Shown one piece after another: positions 4,436-8,014 of a DNA stretch of 8,014 bases (the first letter of the stretch is position 1; each line of letters opens with the position of its first letter). The stretch is from an uncultured Ruminococcus sp. (GTDB taxonomy: Bacteria; Bacillota; Clostridia; Oscillospirales; Ruminococcaceae). The notes below the pieces were generated by a model that was not told the origin of the DNA, made no database searches, and saw nothing but the letters and a program-made list of their open reading frames with translations. The translations under genes and the position numbers were made by a program. Where the stretch lies: assembly GCA_902464115.1 (NCBI GenBank), contig CABQIF010000097.1, positions 1 to 8,014 of the forward strand, given 5' to 3'.

Positions 4436-5281
4436 TTACGATGAAATCCGCTGCATCCAGACTGCCGTTTCACAGTTTCCAAATCGGTTATAACGATTCA
4501 ATCCATATAGGCATTCTGGGTCACGGGTAATCATGTTCCCCTGTTCCCGACAATTCAACGTCATTTGAATGCCCAGTTCCCGCAAAACCGGATTGCTCTC
4601 CGAGCAGAGAAAGCCATAAGGATAGGCAAACACCACAGGCTCGATCTGTAATTCCTCCTGAAAACGGGTTTGCAGCAATCCCAAATCGGAAAGCAAGGTG
4701 TTATGATACTGCTCTTCTGGTTCGTTCTCCTGAATCCGGCAACCGCAGCGGTCTGTATGGTTGTGCATTTGATAGGTATGGCTGCCGAGTTCGATTCGCC
4801 CAGAATCCAACAAGGCTTGTAAATCCTCCCACGTCAGATAGGAATAGGAATCTTCATGCGGAGATTCCGGAGCGAGTTCATCTGTAAACTGCCCGACCAC
4901 TGAAACAATTGCACACATATCATACTGTTCGAGTAGGGGCAGAGCAAGGCTGTAATTGTTATAGAATCCATCGTCAAAGGTCAGCAGAATCGGCTGTTCC
5001 GGCAAATCTCCTGTGCCGTTGACATAGCGAATCAATTCCGCAGCAGAAACGCTTGTATATCCAGCATCTTTTAAATAGGATAAATCGGCTGCAAATGTTT
5101 CTGGTCGAATCCGATAATCGCTCTCTGTGCCAGGAGCAATGCTATGATACATCAGAACGGGCAGAGAAACGGGTGTTTCTGCATGAACGGTTTGCGGACA
5201 GCCCTTTGTGAGCAAAAATGCAAGCAGAATCAAACAGCCGTCCAGAATCAAGAACCAGATGCCTTTGTGAGAACGATGCAT
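4436..5281 (-). CDS. Membrane-anchored polysaccharide deacetylase (NodB/CE4 family)
   Basis: The 281-residue product has an N-terminal hydrophobic segment (about residues 8-25) acting as signal anchor or signal peptide, then a NodB-type domain outside the membrane. Motifs are LPVLMYHSI (40-48), TFDDGFYNNY (101-110) with catalytic base Asp103 and metal ligand Asp104, GSHTYQMH (166-173) with metal ligands His168 and His173, FAYPYG (218-223), and a late ITRDPECLYGLNRYN segment (251-265). The family removes N-acetyl groups from amino sugars in peptidoglycan or exopolysaccharide using a divalent metal. The start at 5281 is fixed by AAGGAGG (5296-5290 on the complement) 8 bases upstream; a longer open frame beyond it crosses the intergenic region and spoIIP on the other strand and is not coding. 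It is divergent from spoIIP and has a sigma-E-like promoter of its own, so a role in forespore wall modification is likely but not shown. The exact substrate is unknown. Confidence 0.9.
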   Translation of the reverse strand: MHRSHKGIWFLILDGCLILLAFLLTKGCPQTVHAETPVSLPVLMYHSIAPGTESDYRIRPETFAADLSYLKDAGYTSVSAAELIRYVNGTGDLPEQPILLTFDDGFYNNYSLALPLLEQYDMCAIVSVVGQFTDELAPESPHEDSYSYLTWEDLQALLDSGRIELGSHTYQMHNHTDRCGCRIQENEPEEQYHNTLLSDLGLLQTRFQEELQIEPVVFAYPYGFLCSESNPVLRELGIQMTLNCREQGNMITRDPECLYGLNRYNRFGNCETAVWMQRISS

Positions 5282-5313
5282 ACGCAGAGCCTCCTTAGCG
5301 GATATTCTGTTTA

Positions 5314-5342
5314 TCTTTATGCAGCGATTGGCTGGAATATAC
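5314..5342 (-). promoter_or_regulatory. Sigma-E-like promoter for the deacetylase gene
   Basis: On the minus strand GTATATT (5342-5336) and CATAAAGA (5321-5314) are 14 bases apart. The -35 fits the sigma-E pattern (G-H-ATATT); the -10 matches CATACAAT only in part. The spacing is the same as for the divergent spoIIP promoter. The start would be near 5307, upstream of the ribosome binding site at 5290-5296. Confidence 0.4.
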
Positions 5343-5357
5343 GGGAAAAGCAGAGAA

Positions 5358-5380
5358 ATGACGGAATCCGTTCCCGTCAT
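5358..5380. promoter_or_regulatory. Inverted repeat between the divergent promoters
   Basis: ATGACGG (5358-5364) and CCGTCAT (5374-5380) are exact inverted repeats, 9 bases apart, and ATTTTTA follows. The right arm overlaps the -35 box of the spoIIP promoter. It could be an operator shared by both genes, or a weak terminator for stray plus-strand transcripts. Confidence 0.4.
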
Positions 5381-5405
5381 ATTTTTACAGACTGCTGCAT
5401 AAAAT
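5376..5405 (+). promoter_or_regulatory. Sigma-E-like promoter of spoIIP
   Basis: GTCATATT (5376-5383) and CATAAAAT (5398-5405) are 14 bases apart. The first matches the sigma-E -35 pattern, and the second matches the -10 consensus CATACAAT at 7 of 8 positions. spoIIP is sigma-E dependent in B. subtilis, so the site fits the gene it precedes. The start would be near 5412, 16 bases before the ribosome binding site. Confidence 0.6.
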
Positions 5406-5438
5406 AGTGCAAAATGGGTATCATCATGAGGTGATGGC

Positions 5439-6563
5439 ATGAGAAGAAAACGCAGACACAGAAGAAAAAAACGGATTTGGGGTGTAGCAGTTTGCCTGCT
5501 GGGAATTCTTTGCAGTGTACCAGCTTGGCATGTTTCCGCTGACCCCCAGAAAGAACCAGAATCGCAGACCGATACCGCCGATACTGCCTTGCAGAATGTT
5601 CGGAGTGAAGGGTGTGTACCGCTGCCGGTCTGGAATCCCTTGCAGGAGAAAGCAGAGCAAATCACCATGCAGGCAGCAGAAACCCAGCTGGCAGACAGTG
5701 GGCAAGTGGAACATCCGAGTGTAGATGCCAACGTTGTCCCATATCCGACCAGCTGGAATATTCAGGAAACGTGTGATGTGATTCGTACCACCTATGAAGA
5801 TTATACGGGAGATGCCTTTTTTACCTTGCCGAATGGAGGCATGGTAAAAAATAAGACCGACCATTCCAATGCAGAGTTGCTTGCAGAAAGCGAACTACCG
5901 CCAGCATTTCGGATTGCAGTCAACGACCAGCCGCAGGTTTTAATCATGCATACGCATACAACAGAAACCTATGAACCGGAAGTGCGGGAACATTACGACC
6001 CGCAATTTAGCTATCGAACAACCGATTGCAGCAAAAATGTGGTGGCGGTCGGTGATGCGATTACCGCAGAGTTACAGGCTGCCGGAATTGGCGTGATTCA
6101 CAGCGATGCCGTGCATGATTATCCCTCTTATAATGGAGCATATGACCGCAGTGCAGAAACAGTTCGGGGCATTTTGGCAGAATATCCGAGCATTAAAGTG
6201 GTCTTGGACATCCATCGGGATGCGATTTGCAGCGATACGACTTTGAGTCAGCCGATTGTCACCATAGACGGAAAAGAAGCTGCCCAGATTATGATTATTT
6301 CGGGCTGTGACGATGGAACGATGAATATGCCGAATTATCTGATGAACTTTCGGTTTGCCTGCCGTTTACAATCACAGATGGAGCAGCAGTACCCCAATTT
6401 TACCCGTCCGATTTTGTTTGACTATCGGCATTATAATCAGGATTTGACAACGGGCAGCCTGCTGATTGAGGTTGGCTCTCATGGAAACACGGTCGAACAA
6501 GCTGTATATTCCGGGCATTTGATTGGAAAATCCCTGGCAGAAGTGCTACTAAGTTTGAAATAA
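5439..6563 (+). CDS. spoIIP: Stage II sporulation protein P (SpoIIP), peptidoglycan amidase/endopeptidase
   Basis: The 374-residue product has a basic N-terminus (about residues 1-12), a membrane segment (about 13-30), a low-conservation linker and the SpoIIP catalytic domain (about 165-374). Diagnostic blocks are VLIMHTHTTETYEP (167-180, His171 and Glu176), VGDAITAELQAAGI (204-217), AVHDYPSYNGAYDRSAETV (224-242), VVLDIHRDAI (254-263, His259) and the C-terminal LLIEVGSHGNT (341-351, Glu344). Conserved His/Glu residues in these blocks make up the zinc active site of the family. In B. subtilis SpoIIP works with SpoIID and SpoIIM to degrade septal peptidoglycan and drive engulfment from the mother cell. 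Start ATG 5439 follows GAGGTGAT (5428-5435), the 3' part of an extended Shine-Dalgarno sequence. A sigma-E-like promoter lies upstream and a small membrane-protein gene follows 33 bases after the stop. Length is normal for the family. Confidence 0.95.
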   Translation: MRRKRRHRRKKRIWGVAVCLLGILCSVPAWHVSADPQKEPESQTDTADTALQNVRSEGCVPLPVWNPLQEKAEQITMQAAETQLADSGQVEHPSVDANVVPYPTSWNIQETCDVIRTTYEDYTGDAFFTLPNGGMVKNKTDHSNAELLAESELPPAFRIAVNDQPQVLIMHTHTTETYEPEVREHYDPQFSYRTTDCSKNVVAVGDAITAELQAAGIGVIHSDAVHDYPSYNGAYDRSAETVRGILAEYPSIKVVLDIHRDAICSDTTLSQPIVTIDGKEAAQIMIISGCDDGTMNMPNYLMNFRFACRLQSQMEQQYPNFTRPILFDYRHYNQDLTTGSLLIEVGSHGNTVEQAVYSGHLIGKSLAEVLLSLK

Positions 6564-6596
6564 TCGGCTCACAGGAATCAGAAAGGAGCAGAGAAT

Positions 6597-6905
6597 TTGA
6601 AAAGGCAAACAAAAAAATGGCACCGTCTATTCCAGTACGGTGCACTCTACTTGTTATTACAATTCTTTTTGCTGGCATATTTGCAGGTTGCCTGTCAGTC
6701 AGAAAACGCCTTGCAGCGAGAGCCGGGCGTTCGGGTGGCGATTACCGAGCAGAACACCGAAGCTTTGCAAGTATCGCTCTTGCAAAACACTTATACCATT
6801 CCCACACAAATACAGGAGACAACGCTGCCTGTTCCAGTTTTTGCAACAGAGGATGGCTGCCTGTTGTATCTGTTCTGGGAGTTGTTGCAATCAAGCGAAA
6901 TTTGA
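6597..6905 (+). CDS. Small predicted membrane protein, TTG start, co-transcribed with spoIIP
   Basis: A 102-residue product of unknown function. It begins at TTG 6597 because AAAGGAG (6582-6588) lies 8 bases upstream and no other start fits the frame as well. A hydrophobic stretch (about residues 13-33, rich in Leu, Phe and Tyr) follows a basic N-terminus, then a polar middle part and a hydrophobic end, DGCLLYLFWELLQSSEI. It may be an N-terminally anchored or secreted small protein. The 33-base gap from spoIIP without a terminator suggests one operon and hence mother-cell expression. A decayed copy of the same gene follows directly (6918-7131). Conservation of the C-terminal DGCLLYLFWELLQ in that copy supports this frame as the coding one. 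I recognise no family. Confidence 0.65.
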   Translation: MKRQTKKWHRLFQYGALYLLLQFFLLAYLQVACQSENALQREPGVRVAITEQNTEALQVSLLQNTYTIPTQIQETTLPVPVFATEDGCLLYLFWELLQSSEI

Positions 6906-6917
6906 AAGATAGAAGAA

Positions 6918-7131
6918 ATGCACCGCCTATTTCAGTACGGTGCACATTGTTTGTTGCTGGTATATTTGCGGTTGCCTGTCAGTCAGAAAATACCTTGCAG
7001 CAATTACTGAGCAGAACACGGATTGCATCCCCATATAAATACAGGAAACGCTACTCGTTCCGGTTTTTGCACCGGAGGATGGCTGTCTGCTGTATCTGTT
7101 CTGGGAACTGCTGCAATCAGGCAAAATTTGA
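6918..7131 (+). pseudogene. Decayed tandem duplicate of the small membrane-protein gene
   Basis: The DNA aligns with 6617-6905: HRLFQYGA at the start (compare MHRLFQYG here), an identical 18-base block TGCCTGTCAGTCAGAAAA, and an end reading EDGCLLYLFWELLQSGKI in the restored frame. Relative to the intact copy it lost 15 bases in the hydrophobic segment. It also lost one base before the 18-base block, which shifts the frame so that translation from ATG 6918 stops at 7010 after 30 residues. Further deletions lie in the middle. The ribosome binding site is poor. The last 15 bases overlap, antisense, the end of the minus-strand gene 7117-7704. Confidence 0.72.
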
Positions 7132-7704
7132 ATATGCTGGCAGGGAATCTTCTAACGGCTGAATCGACTTTGCATATGTATGATAAAAGTGGTTCAGTTC
7201 GCCCCGATAGATGAGATGGGCATCTGAAATATACCGCAAGTCGTCCGGCGTGTGCAGGGAAAGCGGCTTGTTCAGTCGGACACCAGACTGTGCAAGCAGG
7301 GTTGCCACGAACTGGGAACAGTGCAGCTTGTGTTTTCTCGACCAGCGAATCCGCAGGAAAGTTGTGCCGAGCCCCAACACATTGTAAGAAAACATCGAGC
7401 GATGATTTTTGAAGTATGCGAGGTTTTGTTCAAATTCCTGCTTTTTCTCTTTGGTTACGGGAATTGCATAGATTTCGCAGGGGATGACCAAAAATCGCCC
7501 TAACGTGCCCTCGCCGACAATCTCCTGATTGAATCCGGCAGGCAATGGAAAATGAATGTGGTTTCTGCAAAAGCTATACATTTCTTCCAGTGTCAAATCC
7601 AATGCTACCGAGGCATGGTTGTAAGGCTTTCTGGTAAAAAATTGTAGTACTTTTGCGACGGATGTTCCGGTTTGCATCAGCAGAACGAAGATGTGATCCT
7701 GCAT
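7117..7704 (-). CDS. Permuted papain-fold / NlpC-P60-like hydrolase (YiiX/YaeF-type)
   Basis: The 195-residue product begins MQDHIFVLLMQTGTSVAKV. Key segments are RKPYNHASVALD (residues 25-36, with His30) and, much later, KLHCSQFVATLLAQSG (126-141, with Cys129). The order histidine first, nucleophilic cysteine second is that of the circularly permuted NlpC/P60 superfamily (YiiX, YaeF and relatives), which act on amide, thioester or lipid-linked bonds. Conserved-looking aromatic and glycine positions between them (FSYNVLGLG, 105-113) fit the fold. No signal peptide is visible, so the protein is likely cytoplasmic. Start at 7704 is set by AGGAGTG (7717-7711 on the complement), 6 bases upstream; the extra in-frame codons upstream lie in the promoter region. 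The gene converges on the decayed duplicate and overlaps it by 15 bases. Substrate unknown. Confidence 0.75.
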   Translation of the reverse strand: MQDHIFVLLMQTGTSVAKVLQFFTRKPYNHASVALDLTLEEMYSFCRNHIHFPLPAGFNQEIVGEGTLGRFLVIPCEIYAIPVTKEKKQEFEQNLAYFKNHRSMFSYNVLGLGTTFLRIRWSRKHKLHCSQFVATLLAQSGVRLNKPLSLHTPDDLRYISDAHLIYRGELNHFYHTYAKSIQPLEDSLPAYSNFA

Positions 7705-7746
7705 TTCTCTCACTCCTAAAAAATTGTTTACAAAATATCCGATATT

Positions 7747-7775
7747 ATTATAGCACAATCCCTTGACAAATGCAA
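7747..7775 (-). promoter_or_regulatory. Promoter of the NlpC-like gene
   Basis: On the minus strand TTGCAT (7775-7770) and TATAAT (7752-7747) are 17 bases apart, with TGC before the -10 giving an extended -10. It overlaps the opposite-strand tRNA promoter, the two -35 boxes lying next to each other. Confidence 0.65.
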
Positions 7776-7791
7776 GAGGGTGTGCTATAAT
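7763..7791 (+). promoter_or_regulatory. Strong promoter of the tRNA operon
   Basis: Consensus TTGACA (7763-7768) and TATAAT (7786-7791) are separated by 17 bases, with TGC just before the -10 (extended -10). The start is expected near 7798, about 25 bases before tRNA-Arg. Confidence 0.85.
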
Positions 7792-7822
7792 ATAAAAGGT
7801 TCGTGAGATGAATGTAAAATAT

Positions 7823-7899
7823 GCGCCTGTAGCTCAGCTGGATAGAGTGTCAGACTCCGACTCTGAAGGTCGTGCGTTCGAATCGCATCAGGCGTACCA
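7823..7899 (+). tRNA. tRNA-Arg (anticodon CCG)
   Basis: A full cloverleaf can be read. The acceptor GCGCCTG (7823-7829) pairs with CAGGCGT (7889-7895, first pair G-T). The D stem is GCTC/GAGT, the anticodon stem TCAGA/TCTGA encloses the loop CTCCGAC with anticodon CCG, and the T stem is GTGCG/CGCAT around TTCGAAT. Discriminator A and an encoded CCA (7897-7899) follow. It decodes CGG. Confidence 0.93.
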
Positions 7900-7911
7900 A
7901 TACACATCTTG

Positions 7912-7932
7912 CGTCCCTCCCCATGAGGGATG
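7912..7932 (+). other. Hairpin between the two tRNAs
   Basis: CGTCCCTC (7912-7919) pairs with GAGGGATG (7925-7932) with one G-T pair and a 5-base loop. No T run follows, so it is more likely a spacer or processing stem in the tRNA precursor than a terminator. Confidence 0.45.
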
Positions 7933-7944
7933 TCAAAAAGAAAT

Positions 7945-8014
7945 AGGGGTATAGCTCAGCAGGTAGAGCAGCGGTCTCCAAAACCGCGTGTCCCGAGTTC
8001 GATTCTTGGTGCCC
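7945..8014 (+). tRNA. tRNA-Trp (anticodon CCA), cut at the window end
   Basis: The acceptor AGGGGTA (7945-7951) pairs with TGCCC at 8010-8014 and two more bases beyond the window. The D stem is GCTC/GAGC; the anticodon stem GCGGT/ACCGC encloses CTCCAAA with anticodon CCA; the T stem is CCGAG/CTTGG around TTCGATT. The final part of the acceptor arm and the CCA end are outside. It lies 45 bases after tRNA-Arg with no promoter between, so the two share a transcript. Confidence 0.92.

Noticed and set aside
5282..5731. Extended N-terminus of the deacetylase
   Set aside because: It would cross the divergent promoter region and overlap spoIIP antisense; AAGGAGG fixes the start at 5281.
6617..7162. 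Single long frame reading through both copies of the small gene
   Set aside because: It uses a frame different from the one conserved at the C-terminus in both copies, lacks a ribosome binding site, and overlaps the well-supported start at 6597.

Overview
The window looks like chromosome from an endospore-forming, low-to-mid GC Firmicute of the class Clostridia, probably a gut Ruminococcus/Oscillospiraceae-type organism. This rests on strong AGGAGG-type ribosome binding sites, sigma-A style promoters, a SpoIIP gene with a sigma-E-like promoter, a Soj/ParA gene with parS-like sites, and Firmicute-type tRNAs. The taxon is inferred; no species marker was read.

Layout. Positions 1-55 are the right end of a dispersed repeat. 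Next comes a small DUF896 (YnzC-like) gene (109-321), followed by a promoter directly abutting a terminator hairpin (329-403), then an AT-rich non-coding stretch. A cytoplasmic T7-lysozyme-type amidase (651-1283) ends at a terminator. The next intergenic region holds a parS-like site (1357-1372), a short leader ORF (1405-1440) and mutually exclusive hairpins in front of a MefA-like MFS exporter (1528-2802). After a strong terminator (2866-2904) comes a second parS-like site (2921-2936), abutting the promoter of parA/soj (3005-3820). No parB follows. Instead, 3836-4380 is a 545-bp non-coding element with about 58-bp terminal inverted repeats and roughly ten hairpins.

The second half carries envelope and sporulation genes. 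A minus-strand membrane-anchored polysaccharide deacetylase (4436-5281) is divergent from spoIIP (5439-6563), and sigma-E-like promoters are visible on both strands between them. A small TTG-start membrane protein (6597-6905) probably shares the spoIIP operon and is followed by its own decayed tandem copy (6918-7131). A minus-strand permuted papain-fold/NlpC-like protein (7117-7704) converges on that copy. Its promoter lies back-to-back with the promoter of a tRNA operon, tRNA-Arg(CCG) then tRNA-Trp(CCA); the second is cut by the window end.

Four genes (amidase, deacetylase, SpoIIP, NlpC-like) belong to peptidoglycan- or polysaccharide-processing families. The deacetylase and SpoIIP are probably active in the mother cell during engulfment. 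The least explained items are the hairpin-rich inverted-repeat element, whose two end hairpins differ by compensatory changes, and the attenuator-like leader of the MFS exporter.
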